Source: Niallia taxi (GTDB lineage Bacteria; Bacillota; Bacilli; Bacillales; Cytobacillaceae). Taken from it: a stretch of DNA of 64,000 bases. The notes beneath the pieces were generated by a model. That model searched no databases. It saw only the letters and a list, made by a program, of their open reading frames with translations, and was not told where the DNA came from. The position numbers were made by a program, and so were the translations under genes. The stretch lies in the NCBI RefSeq assembly GCF_004005475.1, contig NZ_RZTZ01000002.1:248001-312000 (forward strand), written 5' to 3'. Below are positions 1 through 8,923 of this stretch, piece after piece (the first letter of the stretch is position 1; the number at the start of each line of letters is the position of its first letter).

Positions 1-4
1 TATA

Positions 5-445
5 ATGGGTCAATTATTAAAAAAACATATTAAAAATGAAAAGGGTCTAACGCTTATCGAGCTATTAGCAGTTATCGTTATCCTTGGTATCATCGCTGCG
101 ATCGCTATTCCTAGCATTGCGAATATTATTGAGAAATCTCGTTTTGACGCGATTAAAGCTGACGCTGTACAAATTTTGAATGGTGCACAGACTTATGTTT
201 CTTCTAATGACATTGAGACAGGCAGTACTGATAATGAATTAAGCCCAGCTGATCTCGCTGATTATGTTGAAAATGTAACTACATTCACTGGAGAAAGTGC
301 GTACAAAGTTATTGTTACTGATGCAGGGCTTGAATTCTCTGGTACTGGTAAAAAAGGTAATGTAACAGTTACATTTACAGATGCAACACTGACTGGGATA
401 AACTCTGCTAAAAAAGATGGTAAAACAACCACAATTGATGAATAA
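5..445 (+). CDS. Type IV prepilin (major pilin-like)
   Basis: A 146-residue type IV prepilin, processed by the prepilin peptidase encoded next and polymerised at the membrane. A short basic leader ends in Lys-Gly (K13-G14). It is followed by the classic hydrophobic N-terminal helix starting LTLIELLAVIV, with the conserved Glu at mature position +5 (E19). The remainder is a small, Thr/Asp-rich, soluble pilin domain without cysteines. The ATG at 5 is the natural start, but only four bases precede it, so its ribosome-binding site lies outside the window. The genes that follow encode assembly factors, which makes a pilus or pseudopilus subunit likely. It could instead be a ComGC-like pseudopilin; major versus minor status cannot be decided here. 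Confidence 0.9.
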   Translation: MGQLLKKHIKNEKGLTLIELLAVIVILGIIAAIAIPSIANIIEKSRFDAIKADAVQILNGAQTYVSSNDIETGSTDNELSPADLADYVENVTTFTGESAYKVIVTDAGLEFSGTGKKGNVTVTFTDATLTGINSAKKDGKTTTIDE

Positions 446-460
446 TCGAGGTAAAAAACT

Positions 461-1207
461 TTGATCTACCTACTAATCTTCCTATACGGAATAACACTAG
501 GCTCCTTTTACAACGTCGTTGGGCTCAGGGTTCCATTGAAGAAATCAATTGTTAGGCCAAGATCGCATTGTTCCAATTGCGGGCATACATTAACACCGCT
601 AGAATTAATACCTGTTTTAAGCTATATGTTGGTAAGGGGGAAATGCAGATGCTGCAAGGCATCGATTTCCCCCTTATATCCTATATTTGAGCTTTTGACA
701 GGTGTTCTTTTTGTTTTATGCCCTATTTTTCTTGGCTGGGAAGCAGAGCTTTTTGTAGCGTGGACGTTCATCTCTTTATTGATGATCATCACTGTTTCCG
801 ATATAACCTATATGATTATTCCAGATAAGGTGCTGTTATTTTTCGGTACCTTGCTTTTGGCAGAAAGAGTGTTTATTCAGCTTGACCCATGGTGGGATAG
901 CTTATTGGGAGCAGCTGTCGGCTTTGTCCTTTTATATGTGATTGCTGTCGTTAGCAAAGGCGGCATGGGTGGCGGAGATATTAAGCTGTTTGCTGTGATT
1001 GGGCTCGTCCTTGGCGTTAAGCTGGTCCTGCTTACTTTCTTCCTTTCCACCTTGTTTGGCACAGCAGGCGGCCTTATCGGCATGTATACAGGCAAGGTGA
1101 AAAAAAGCAAGCCAATTCCGTTCGGACCATTTATTGTGATCGGCGCGCTTGTCAGCTACTTTTATGGTAATGACCTAATTAATTGGTATATGAATGTATT
1201 TCTTTAA
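461..1207 (+). CDS. Prepilin peptidase (A24 family, PilD/ComC type)
   Basis: A 248-residue polytopic membrane aspartyl protease that cleaves the leader after Gly in type IV prepilins and may N-methylate the new N-terminus. Visible features are the GSFYNVVGLRVP start typical of the family, a cytoplasmic tetracysteine zinc-binding loop (C37, C40, C62, C65), the first catalytic Asp in VSDITYMIIPD, and the second in the GxGD-type motif GGGDIKLF. The length is normal for the family. The start is TTG at 461 with a GAGGT-like site ahead of it. In B. subtilis the single gene comC occupies this place next to spoIIB. Here it sits among pilus assembly genes and probably serves both prepilins in the cluster. 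Confidence 0.95.
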   Translation: MIYLLIFLYGITLGSFYNVVGLRVPLKKSIVRPRSHCSNCGHTLTPLELIPVLSYMLVRGKCRCCKASISPLYPIFELLTGVLFVLCPIFLGWEAELFVAWTFISLLMIITVSDITYMIIPDKVLLFFGTLLLAERVFIQLDPWWDSLLGAAVGFVLLYVIAVVSKGGMGGGDIKLFAVIGLVLGVKLVLLTFFLSTLFGTAGGLIGMYTGKVKKSKPIPFGPFIVIGALVSYFYGNDLINWYMNVFL

Positions 1208-1218
1208 GGAGCAGGGAT

Positions 1219-2199
1219 ATGGCTATTCGATTTAATCTAGGAAAAAGTAAATTTGTCAATTTAACAGTAAAAGATCATGTCATCCGCTATGCAGAGTTAA
1301 AGAACGGGCATGAAACTGCTGTTCAAACCTGGGGCGAGCGCTTTTTGCCGGCAGGTTTGATTCATGATGGCGTGATCCAGGATGTGGAGACCTTTTCGAT
1401 GATAATGGAAGAGTGCATACAAGAATGGAAAATTGCCAAAAAACAAGTCCGCTTCCTTGTTCCTGATTCATCTGTCGTTATTCGGAAGATTGCGATTCCA
1501 GAAGATGTAACACCTGATGAAATTAAAGGCTACTTATATATGGAATTAGGGACATCCATTCATTTGCCATTTGAGAATCCTGTTTTTGATTATCATTTGT
1601 TAAAGGAAAAAGACAAAAATAAAAAACAAATTATCTTATTTGCGGCCCCGGAAAATAATATCGCTGATTTAGCTGAGATTCTTGATGAAGTGAAGCTAAA
1701 GCCTGCGGTTGCTGATATTTCCGCGCTGGCTCTTTATCGCTACTATCACCATACAAACAAGACGCCAGAAAATGATGGAGTTATGATTATCGAAGTCGAC
1801 TTAAAAACAGTTAATGTCAGTATTTTCGAAGATCATCATCCACTTTTCATGCGCCACTTAAACATTGAAGCAGACAATGAAAAATGGGTACAGGCAAGTA
1901 ACGACCCAGGTCTCGTTTACACTGGTGATAATATGGATGTTTGGAATGGATTAGATGAGATATATAAAGAGCTGGAAAAAGTAATGAGCTTCTACCGCTA
2001 TACTCTCAACAAGGGAGATAAGCAAGTAAAAAAAATGGTGATTACAGGAGACCACCCTTGGCTTTCTGGCATTATAGACCAATTAAAGGAAAGGTTTGAT
2101 AATGCAGAGCAGATGAAGGGGTTCGGCCCGAGTTTGAATGATGAGCCTATACCAACAAGTATTCATGTCAACATTGGTTTAGGATTAAAAGAGGTGTAA
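1219..2199 (+). CDS. PilM-like type IV pilus assembly ATPase
   Basis: An actin-fold cytoplasmic protein of about 326 residues, of the PilM/ComL type, expected to bind the N-terminal tail of the PilN-like protein and link it to the assembly motor. The RSSVVIRK-type segment after the SHS2-like start and the closing NIGLGLKEV fit the family. An in-frame start exists at 1183 inside prepilin peptidase, but the ATG at 1219 follows AAGGAG by seven bases and is preferred. The stop is followed two bases later by the next gene, consistent with one operon. Assignment rests on overall pattern and neighbours (pilD before, PilN-like after), since PilM sequences diverge strongly in Firmicutes. Confidence 0.85.
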   Translation: MAIRFNLGKSKFVNLTVKDHVIRYAELKNGHETAVQTWGERFLPAGLIHDGVIQDVETFSMIMEECIQEWKIAKKQVRFLVPDSSVVIRKIAIPEDVTPDEIKGYLYMELGTSIHLPFENPVFDYHLLKEKDKNKKQIILFAAPENNIADLAEILDEVKLKPAVADISALALYRYYHHTNKTPENDGVMIIEVDLKTVNVSIFEDHHPLFMRHLNIEADNEKWVQASNDPGLVYTGDNMDVWNGLDEIYKELEKVMSFYRYTLNKGDKQVKKMVITGDHPWLSGIIDQLKERFDNAEQMKGFGPSLNDEPIPTSIHVNIGLGLKEV

Positions 2200-2201
2200 C
2201 C

Positions 2202-2837
2202 ATGCTAGTAGAAATTAACCTCCTTCCTAAAAAAGAGCCGAAGAAATCGGCCATGCTCGTATGGGTCCTCGCAGCAGCTGGACTTGCAGCATTGCTTGCA
2301 GGCTTATTTTTTTGGCAGTACACCAATGACAAGAAAAAGTTGGATTCAGTCGAGGAAAGCCTTGTTCTTAACAATAAAATTGCAGAATCTTCACAAGCAA
2401 GCTTAAAAAATTATGAAGAGTCCGACTCTGCAAAGGACTTGAAAACGGCCATTACTTGGGCGGAGGAGCAAAAGGTCGATAATGTCTTTATACTAAAACA
2501 GCTTACGGCAATTCTACCTGATAGAGGCTTCATTCAAGAGCTGGAAGTGAGTGAAAAGCAAAAAGTCACGCTTAACGTCCAGTTCGACACAAAAAGTGCT
2601 GCAGCATACTATTTAAACTCTCTCCTGCAATATAGCTGGATTGATGAAGCTGTTCTAGTTGACAGCAAATCGACAGATATTTTAGAAGGCAAAGTGAGTG
2701 ATCAAATAGACGAGGCCATAGAACGCCTTAAGGAAGGCGATATTGAGCCAAGATATTTTGCTACTTATGAAATAGTGTTTAATGCTGCAGGAATAAAAGC
2801 TGCAGAAAAGACAGATGAAGGGGAGGATTCCCCATGA
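2202..2837 (+). CDS. PilN-like pilus assembly inner-membrane protein
   Basis: This 211-residue bitopic protein starts MLVEINLLPKK. The INLLP box is the PilM-binding signature of PilN. One transmembrane helix follows at about residues 18-40, then an extracytoplasmic domain with coiled-coil propensity. Its start is two bases after the PilM-like stop, and its stop overlaps the next start by four bases (translational coupling). In characterised systems PilN and PilO form a heterodimer that aligns the platform with the pilus. No PilP or PilQ is seen, as expected where there is no outer membrane. Confidence 0.85.
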   Translation: MLVEINLLPKKEPKKSAMLVWVLAAAGLAALLAGLFFWQYTNDKKKLDSVEESLVLNNKIAESSQASLKNYEESDSAKDLKTAITWAEEQKVDNVFILKQLTAILPDRGFIQELEVSEKQKVTLNVQFDTKSAAAYYLNSLLQYSWIDEAVLVDSKSTDILEGKVSDQIDEAIERLKEGDIEPRYFATYEIVFNAAGIKAAEKTDEGEDSP

Positions 2838-3595
2838 GATTTAGCGAAAATAGATCGCTATTCCTGTTCCTGCTAAGTGCAGTAATTATATTAGGTGCAG
2901 GTGCTTATACGTATTATGCGTACTTGCAGCCACTTGCTACAAAGGTAAATACGAAGGAAACAGAGCTGCAGCTTGTAAAACAGCAGGTTTCCATTCTTGA
3001 TTCGAAAATTAAAGCGGCAAAAGAAAGCACAAAAACCAGCACTGTTCAGCTCCAGCAGCAGGTGCCTGTTAAACGATTGCTTGAACAAGCCCTTTTGCAA
3101 ATAGAAAAAGCAGAAATTATTTCAGACACAAATTTAATCGAAATAAAGCTGAATGGCACAGACTCGGATGAAACAGTTACGGAGGAAGATTTGACAACAG
3201 CTGATAAAGCGATTGATGATGCCAATAAGTCTGACAATGAAGCAAGTGACAAAAAGGCAGCAGACGCTGAAACAACGTTGCCAAACGGCATCAAAAAAAC
3301 AACAATCAATATTTTAGGAGAGGCAAACACCTATTTCGACCTGGAGAAACTGTTAGAGCAGCTTCAGTCCTCTAAACGGATTATGGATATTGATTCGTTG
3401 AAAATCACTGGAACGAAGGAAGTCATGGAAGTAGAAGATAACGATCAGAAAATTGAGTTCGAGATGACTTTATCCATTTACTATTATCCAGAGCTGGAAG
3501 ACTTGATCAATGACTTGCCGTCAATGGAAAGTCCAGCTTCAGCAGACAGGAAGAACCCATTTGCAGGGGTGTCTACAGAGGAAAATGACAAGTAA
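2834..3595 (+). CDS. PilO-like pilus assembly protein
   Basis: This 253-residue bitopic protein has an N-terminal transmembrane helix (about residues 9-28), a coiled-coil stretch and a C-terminal ferredoxin-like region ending in acidic sequence. Position after the PilN-like gene and architecture identify it as a PilO-type protein; sequence alone would not be conclusive. Between the coiled coil and the C-terminal domain there is a low-complexity Asp/Ser/Ala/Lys-rich insert (roughly residues 108-155), unusual for PilO and probably a flexible linker. The gene overlaps the PilN-like gene by four bases and the following prepilin by eleven, so all are translated from one transcript. Confidence 0.75.
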   Translation: MRFSENRSLFLFLLSAVIILGAGAYTYYAYLQPLATKVNTKETELQLVKQQVSILDSKIKAAKESTKTSTVQLQQQVPVKRLLEQALLQIEKAEIISDTNLIEIKLNGTDSDETVTEEDLTTADKAIDDANKSDNEASDKKAADAETTLPNGIKKTTINILGEANTYFDLEKLLEQLQSSKRIMDIDSLKITGTKEVMEVEDNDQKIEFEMTLSIYYYPELEDLINDLPSMESPASADRKNPFAGVSTEENDK

Positions 3596-4043
3596 GAGAT
3601 TAATTTCTAGATGGAATGATAAAGGCTTAACCCTTGTCGAGCTGCTTGCAGTCATTGTCATCATAGGTATTATTGCCGCAATTGCTGTTCCTTCTGTCAT
3701 TAAGGTGATTCATGACATGAGAGACAAGTCCTTTGTTGCGAATGCATGGAATATGAAGGAAGCGGCCGATTTCTATATTAAAGAGGCAACAACAAGCGGA
3801 AATGGTGCCAATGAGCGCATTACTTATAAGGAGCTTGTTGATAATGGCTATATGAGTAAGTTCAATGATCCTGATACAGATAACATATTGCCTCCATCTG
3901 ATGACAGCTATGTGACAATTTACAGTAATGAGACGATTGCTGTTTGCATAAAAGGAGAAAAACGAAATCTTTGCACGAATGAAGGCGAAGAACAAGCGAT
4001 TCAGTATAAGGATTTAAAAACAAGTCTAATACTGTCTAATTAA
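3585..4043 (+). CDS. Second type IV prepilin
   Basis: This is a 152-residue prepilin with a leader of exactly 14 residues ending in Lys-Gly and a mature N-terminus LTLVELLAVIV carrying Glu at +5, almost identical to the first gene of the window. The C-terminal part has two cysteines (in AVCIKG and RNLCTN) that may form a disulfide loop like those of minor pilins. An in-frame start exists at 3510, but the ATG at 3585, preceded by AGAGG and overlapping the PilO-like stop, gives a proper prepilin leader. The gene closes the pilus cluster and is followed by a strong terminator. Confidence 0.88.
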   Translation: MTSKRLISRWNDKGLTLVELLAVIVIIGIIAAIAVPSVIKVIHDMRDKSFVANAWNMKEAADFYIKEATTSGNGANERITYKELVDNGYMSKFNDPDTDNILPPSDDSYVTIYSNETIAVCIKGEKRNLCTNEGEEQAIQYKDLKTSLILSN

Positions 4044-4067
4044 AACTGAATTTGACGAAATCATTCT

Positions 4068-4102
4068 ATAACAAGACGACAAAAGTCTTGTTATTTTTTT
4101 TT
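4068..4102 (+). terminator. Rho-independent terminator after the pilus cluster
   Basis: Perfect 10-bp arms (4068-4077 with 4085-4094) enclose a 7-base loop and run into about eight T residues. It separates the pilus genes from spoIIB. Confidence 0.88.
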
Positions 4103-4148
4103 GCTAGTATGATAGGATGAACAAAACTAGTAAATGGAGGTAGGACGA

Positions 4149-5240
4149 GTGACAGAAAAGCCGGAGAACCGCAAAACGATTACTATTAAAATCAACGGAA
4201 ATGACCGTCCATTCCAAAATAAGGAAACGAATAGGCAGTCTGCTGAACGAAAGGATAGTGAAGAAAGTAAGGCTGCAAATCCTCTGCCTGAAAAATCTGT
4301 TGAGGAGGTTGCGGCAGGAAGTGAAGCGATTGAAGATGAAAGCTTTGACTGGATTCTTCCAAATGAAGATGAGTCCGATGACATAAAGGAATTTCAATTG
4401 CAGCAAGCTCCAAACAAGAAGCAAAGCAAGCTTCCAAAAAAAATACAGAAAGGCAGCAAAAGAAATCTATCAAAGGGAATGGTTGCATCGATTTTTTTTG
4501 CTGTGTTTTTTGCGGTTGTATTAGGGACAGGCTTCGGTTTTGTGCTGCTGAAAATGGTTGATACAGATAAAACAGCAAATGCCGTCAATAATTCTGCAGC
4601 ACCAACACAATCCTCGGGGACAGACAGCGATAAACAAGCTGCTGCTGGGACTGTTGCTGCTACAAAAGGGGAAATTAGTACGTTTGTTGTTCAGTATGGT
4701 GTCTATACGACAAAGGCGTCTGCAGATAGCGAATTTAACAAGCTTTCAGAAAAAGGAATAATTGCGCAAAAAGTGCCAGTAGACGGGAAAACAGCAATCT
4801 ACTTAGGTGTAGCTGCTGAATTGGACAGTGCAAAAAACATGAAAACAGATAAAGAAGCAGACGGAGTAGCTTCTTCCCCGTATGCAAAGGAAATGATCTT
4901 TGCTGGCGGGGATGCAGGAAAGGTCAGTGAGGCAGAAAAGCAGTTTCTAGATGCAGCACCAGCAGTATACAGTGCCGCAAGCAATGCATTAACGAGTGCA
5001 TATGCTGACGGTTCCATTTCAGACGATACGGTGAAAAAACTAGAAGAGCAGCAAAATGCGCTAGATAAATTAAAAATAAGCGACTTTAAAGACGGAGCAG
5101 TTAAGAAGGCAGCAGAAAATCTTGCAGCAGGGGTCTCTGGCGCTGCAGCACTTTCCCAAGACGGTGGTGCAGCCAAGCAAGAAGCGGTTCAAAAGGCACT
5201 TTTAGCTTTTTTGGCAAACTATGTCGAAATTGGCTCATAA
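4149..5240 (+). CDS. spoIIB: Stage II sporulation protein B, SPOR-domain membrane protein
   Basis: This 363-residue bitopic protein has an acidic, charged cytoplasmic N-terminus (1-110), one transmembrane helix (about 111-135), an Ala/Ser/Thr linker, a SPOR domain (about 178-245, starting FVVQYGVY) that would bind denuded septal peptidoglycan, and an alanine-rich helical C-terminus. In B. subtilis, SpoIIB localises to the polar septum and helps septal wall dissolution and engulfment. The spoIIB-maf order is the same here. The start chosen is GTG 4149 because GGAGG at 4136-4140 sits eight bases upstream; the ATG at 4134 would overlap its own ribosome-binding site. Name assigned by synteny and architecture; overall sequence conservation of SpoIIB is low. 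Confidence 0.85.
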   Translation: MTEKPENRKTITIKINGNDRPFQNKETNRQSAERKDSEESKAANPLPEKSVEEVAAGSEAIEDESFDWILPNEDESDDIKEFQLQQAPNKKQSKLPKKIQKGSKRNLSKGMVASIFFAVFFAVVLGTGFGFVLLKMVDTDKTANAVNNSAAPTQSSGTDSDKQAAAGTVAATKGEISTFVVQYGVYTTKASADSEFNKLSEKGIIAQKVPVDGKTAIYLGVAAELDSAKNMKTDKEADGVASSPYAKEMIFAGGDAGKVSEAEKQFLDAAPAVYSAASNALTSAYADGSISDDTVKKLEEQQNALDKLKISDFKDGAVKKAAENLAAGVSGAAALSQDGGAAKQEAVQKALLAFLANYVEIGS

Positions 5241-5265
5241 ACTTTATATTACCTGGGAAATAATA

Positions 5266-5300
5266 AAGGAAGCGTTTCGCTTCCTTATTTTTTTATTTTT
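5266..5300 (+). terminator. Terminator after spoIIB
   Basis: A perfect 9-bp stem (5266-5274 with 5278-5286), three-base loop and a T-rich tail. The 220 bases that follow up to maf are very AT-rich and hold no gene. Confidence 0.88.
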
Positions 5301-5449
5301 ATTGAGGATTTTGTAACATTTTGAAACTAAATACATGGTGTTTACGTCAGATTAAATAAGGAGAAGTAAAAGGGAATTTTCGATATATTTCTACAAATTA
5401 CATACTATTACATTTCATTTACTATTTGTTAAAAAATTATCAATCAAAA

Positions 5450-5478
5450 TTGTAACTGGTTGTATTCTTTGATAGGAT
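5450..5478 (+). promoter_or_regulatory. Candidate sigma-A promoter for maf
   Basis: TTGTAA (5450-5455), a 17-base spacer and TAGGAT (5473-5478) lie about 40 bases before the maf start. The -10 box is imperfect. Confidence 0.4.
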
Positions 5479-5520
5479 AAGTTTGTATCTCCCATTATGA
5501 AATGTTAGGTTGGTGGAATT

Positions 5521-6102
5521 ATGTTTAAGGAAAAAAACCTCATATTAGCCTCATCTTCTCCTCGACGAAAAGCGCTCCTTGAAGATCTTCATATATCTTT
5601 TGAAGTTTCCAGTAGTGATGCGGATGAAAGTTTTGATAAGTCCCTTGCACCTGAAGAGATAGTGATGGAGTTGGCCCGAAGAAAGGCAGATGCCGTACTA
5701 AAGGCGAATCCCAAAAGCTATTGTTTAGGTGCAGATACGATTGTATACCATAACGGAAATGTCCTTGGGAAACCCGCTTCCCGAGAAGAAGCATTTCAAT
5801 CATTAAAGGGACTGTCCGGGGTTTGGCATGCTGTTTACACAGGTGTATCCATCGCGGCAGATGGAAAACATACCGTTTTTTATGAAAAAACTAATGTTCT
5901 ATTCTGGGAATTGACAGATGAAGAAATAAACGCATATCTCGACACCGGGGAACCGTTTGATAAGGCTGGTGCCTATGGCATTCAAGGAGTTGGCAGACTT
6001 TTGGTGAAAGAAATCAAAGGAGATTATTTTACGGTGGTTGGACTGCCGATATCCAGGACTATCCGTGAATTACGGGCTCTTGGATTTAACATGCCTCATT
6101 AA
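5521..6102 (+). CDS. maf: Maf nucleotide pyrophosphatase (dTTP/UTP type)
   Basis: A 193-residue house-cleaning nucleotide pyrophosphatase that hydrolyses dTTP, UTP and modified nucleotides to monophosphates; Maf overexpression blocks septation in B. subtilis. The N-terminal signature ASSSPRRKALL (residues 9-19) is the phosphate-binding motif, and CLGADTIV carries the catalytic Asp. It is close to B. subtilis length. The neighbourhood spoIIB-maf-radC-mreB is the standard Bacillus arrangement. A short GGTGG-containing leader precedes the ATG. It stands as a separate unit after a terminator. Confidence 0.96.
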   Translation: MFKEKNLILASSSPRRKALLEDLHISFEVSSSDADESFDKSLAPEEIVMELARRKADAVLKANPKSYCLGADTIVYHNGNVLGKPASREEAFQSLKGLSGVWHAVYTGVSIAADGKHTVFYEKTNVLFWELTDEEINAYLDTGEPFDKAGAYGIQGVGRLLVKEIKGDYFTVVGLPISRTIRELRALGFNMPH

Positions 6103-6162
6103 ATAGGTTAACTCCCCCATCTCCATTCTTCATAGAATAGGTGATAGGAGGATAATATAAGC

Positions 6163-6846
6163 ATGGACTCTATTTTAATTAAGGATTTTCCGAAAGAGGA
6201 GCGTCCTAGAGAACGTTTCATGCAAATGGGTGCTGAAAGCTTAACCAATCAGGAGCTGATTGCCATTCTCATCCAAACAGGTTCAAAAGATGAATCGGCT
6301 TTGGCTGTTGCAAACAGACTGCTTCATCACTTCAATGGGCTGAGAACCTTGAAGGATGCAACATTGGATGAGCTAAAGGCAATCAAGGGTATTGGAACGG
6401 CGAAAGGACTACAGCTTTTGGCAGCATTAGAGCTTGGCGGACGTGTTACAAGGCTTGCCTTTAAGGACAGGTATGCAATTCGTTCTCCTGAGGATGCGGC
6501 CAAATACTTAATGGATGAAATGAGATTCCTGTCACAGGAGCATTTTATCTGCTTGTACCTCAATACAAAAAATATCGTCATGCATAAGCAGACAATTTTT
6601 ATTGGCAGCTTGAATGCTAGTATCGTTCATCCGAGGGAAGTATATAAGGAAGCGATAAAGCGTTCAGCAGCTTCAGTTATCTGCCTGCACAACCATCCTT
6701 CTGGTGATCCCTCGCCAAGCAGGGAGGATGTGGAAGTAACAAAAAGGCTGGCAGAAAGCGGCAAGATCATCGGGATAGATTTACTCGATCATATCATTAT
6801 TGGGGAAAATAAATTTGTAAGTTTAAAGGAGAAAGGATATATATGA
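6163..6846 (+). CDS. radC: RadC family JAB-domain protein
   Basis: This 227-residue protein has an N-terminal helix-hairpin-helix-like UPF0758 region, with IKGIGTAKGLQLLAALELG near residues 69-87, and a C-terminal JAB1/MPN domain. The metal-site motif HNHPSGDPSPS and a following Asp are intact, so a metallo-hydrolase fold is likely. The original DNA-repair role of RadC has been questioned and the true substrate is unknown. The start ATG at 6163 is preceded by AGGAGG about eleven bases upstream. It sits between maf and mreB as in B. subtilis, where it has been linked to the same transcription region. Confidence 0.95.
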   Translation: MDSILIKDFPKEERPRERFMQMGAESLTNQELIAILIQTGSKDESALAVANRLLHHFNGLRTLKDATLDELKAIKGIGTAKGLQLLAALELGGRVTRLAFKDRYAIRSPEDAAKYLMDEMRFLSQEHFICLYLNTKNIVMHKQTIFIGSLNASIVHPREVYKEAIKRSAASVICLHNHPSGDPSPSREDVEVTKRLAESGKIIGIDLLDHIIIGENKFVSLKEKGYI

Positions 6847-7000
6847 TACTGTTCTTTTATCCATATTTAAGATATAATAATGTTTATGATTTTTTTGCCT
6901 AAATATGTCTGAATATGACAAAAAATATATGATTATGATAACAAGGAGAAAATCTACCTGCTTAAAAATTAGCACTTAGTTTCAGAAAGGGAGATACATT

Positions 7001-8023
7001 ATGTTTGGAATTGGAACAAGAGACCTTGGAATTGATTTAGGAACAGCAAACACACTAGTTTATGTGAAAGGGAAGGGCATTGTCGTAAGAGAACCATCTG
7101 TTGTTGCCCTGCAGACAGATACAAAAAGCATTGTTGCAGTTGGTAATGATGCGAAAAACATGATCGGTAGAACACCTGGAAATGTCGTTGCACTTCGACC
7201 AATGAAGGATGGGGTTATTGCTGATTACGAAACAACAGCTACTATGATGAAGTATTACATTAAGCAAGCTACGAAGAACAAAGGCTATTTCTCTGGTAAG
7301 CCTTATGTAATGGTTTGTGTGCCTTCAGGTATCACAGCAGTTGAAGAAAGAGCTGTAATTGACGCAACACGCCAGGCTGGTGCCCGTGATGCGTACACTA
7401 TTGAAGAGCCGTTCGCTGCGGCAATTGGAGCTAACCTTCCTGTATGGGAACCAACAGGTAGCATGGTTGTTGACATTGGTGGGGGTACAACCGAAGTGGC
7501 AATCATTTCATTAGGCGGTATTGTTACAAGCCAATCAATCCGCATCGCTGGTGATGAAATGGATGATGCAATCGTAAACTATATTCGCAAGACGTATAAC
7601 CTGATGATCGGGGAAAGAACTTCTGAAAGCATCAAAGTCGAAATCGGCAGTGCTGGAAGCCCTGGTGAAATAGAAAACATGGATATTCGCGGTAGAGACT
7701 TGTTAACAGGTCTTCCAAAAACAATCAAAATCACGGCGGAAGAAATAGCAATCGCTTTGAAAGATACAGTTGCGGCTATCGTAGATGCAGTGAAGGTTAC
7801 ATTGGAGAAAACTCCTCCTGAGCTTGCTGCAGATATCATGGACAGAGGTATCGTTCTTACGGGAGGCGGTGCACTTCTTCGCAATTTAGATAAGATTATC
7901 AGTGAAGAGACAAAAATGCCTGTCGTAATTGCAGAGGATCCTTTAGACTGTGTGGCAACTGGAACTGGGAAAGCCCTTGACCATATCCACCTGTTTAAAA
8001 ATAAAGCAAAAGATTCACGATAA
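7001..8023 (+). CDS. mreB: Rod-shape determining protein MreB
   Basis: A 340-residue bacterial actin that forms membrane-associated filaments and directs the elongasome along the lateral wall. [10 protein letters not shown] (residues 10-19) is the phosphate-1 loop, [10 protein letters not shown] the phosphate-2 loop, and LTGGGALL the adenosine motif; all are intact. The N-terminal MFGIGTRD is a short membrane-binding stretch. It is followed 21 bases later by mreC, defining mreBCD. The 154-base gap after radC is AT-rich and has a TATAAT at 6873 without a convincing -35 box, so its promoter is not settled. Confidence 0.98.
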   Translation: MFGIGTRDLGIDLGTANTLVYVKGKGIVVREPSVVALQTDTKSIVAVGNDAKNMIGRTPGNVVALRPMKDGVIADYETTATMMKYYIKQATKNKGYFSGKPYVMVCVPSGITAVEERAVIDATRQAGARDAYTIEEPFAAAIGANLPVWEPTGSMVVDIGGGTTEVAIISLGGIVTSQSIRIAGDEMDDAIVNYIRKTYNLMIGERTSESIKVEIGSAGSPGEIENMDIRGRDLLTGLPKTIKITAEEIAIALKDTVAAIVDAVKVTLEKTPPELAADIMDRGIVLTGGGALLRNLDKIISEETKMPVVIAEDPLDCVATGTGKALDHIHLFKNKAKDSR

Positions 8024-8044
8024 TTCCTTTAGAGGTGTTTTGTC

Positions 8045-8923
8045 ATGCCACAGTTTTTCATGAATAAACGATTAATTATTTTGCTTGTTAGCATTATTAT
8101 TCTCGTGGCATTGATAGGGTTTTCCTTAAGCCGTTCCAAGCTTACCTGGCCGGAGCAGTTCATCAAGGACACTACCGGCTGGGTGCAAACCCTAGTTTCA
8201 AGGCCTGTCCATTATGTGGCAGGTGTCATTGATAATGTAAAAGACTTGCAAGATACATATCAAGAAAATAAAGAATTAAAAGCCAAAATTGAAGAATACG
8301 GACTTTTGAAAGCACAGGTTCAAGGCTTACAGAAGGATAATGAAGAGCTGCAGAAAATTGTTGATGAGTATCCTTCTTTAAATGATAAGAAGCTGCTGAA
8401 GGCAACGATTGTCAGCAGAGACCCTAATCAATGGAATGAATTGATTACAATCAACAGAGGCAAAAACGATGGTGTGGAAAAAGACATGGCAGTTATCACA
8501 TCAGCTGGGCTAATCGGAAAGGTTAAATCCGTTAGCACAGGAACATCAACTGTCCAGCTATTGAGTTCAGAAGATCCAACAAACAGGATATCCGCTTATA
8601 TTCAAAAGGATGAAAACAATAAAGAAAAAAACAAAAAGACGTCTGTTTTCGGCCTAATTGAAGATTATGATAAGGAATCAAAAAACCTAATTATGACATG
8701 GGAGGAAGTTCCTGACGGCCTTGAGGTGAAGAAGGGACAAATTGTCTCAACATCAGGCTTAGGAGGAGTTTTCCCGCCAGATTTGGCTATTGGTAAAGTA
8801 GTCAAGGTAGAATCAGATGAATATGGCTTAGCGAAAAAAGCTTATATTGAGCCAGCAGCAGATTTTTATGATATAGAGCATGTTCTTATTGTAAAAAGAG
8901 AAAGCAGCGAGGACGACGAATGA
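8045..8923 (+). CDS. mreC: Rod-shape determining protein MreC
   Basis: This 292-residue bitopic elongasome scaffold has an N-terminal transmembrane helix at about residues 9-27, a coiled coil at about 65-115 rich in Glu/Lys/Leu, and two extracytoplasmic beta-barrel lobes ending in a charged tail. MreC bridges MreB, MreD and PBP2-class synthases. The stop overlaps the mreD start by four bases, so the two are translationally coupled. The length is near that of B. subtilis MreC. Confidence 0.97.
   Translation: MPQFFMNKRLIILLVSIIILVALIGFSLSRSKLTWPEQFIKDTTGWVQTLVSRPVHYVAGVIDNVKDLQDTYQENKELKAKIEEYGLLKAQVQGLQKDNEELQKIVDEYPSLNDKKLLKATIVSRDPNQWNELITINRGKNDGVEKDMAVITSAGLIGKVKSVSTGTSTVQLLSSEDPTNRISAYIQKDENNKEKNKKTSVFGLIEDYDKESKNLIMTWEEVPDGLEVKKGQIVSTSGLGGVFPPDLAIGKVVKVESDEYGLAKKAYIEPAADFYDIEHVLIVKRESSEDDE

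Noticed and set aside
5345-5385. Sigma-H promoter between spoIIB and maf
   Set aside because: AAGGAGAAG and AGGGAATTT occur but only about five bases apart instead of 11-12.
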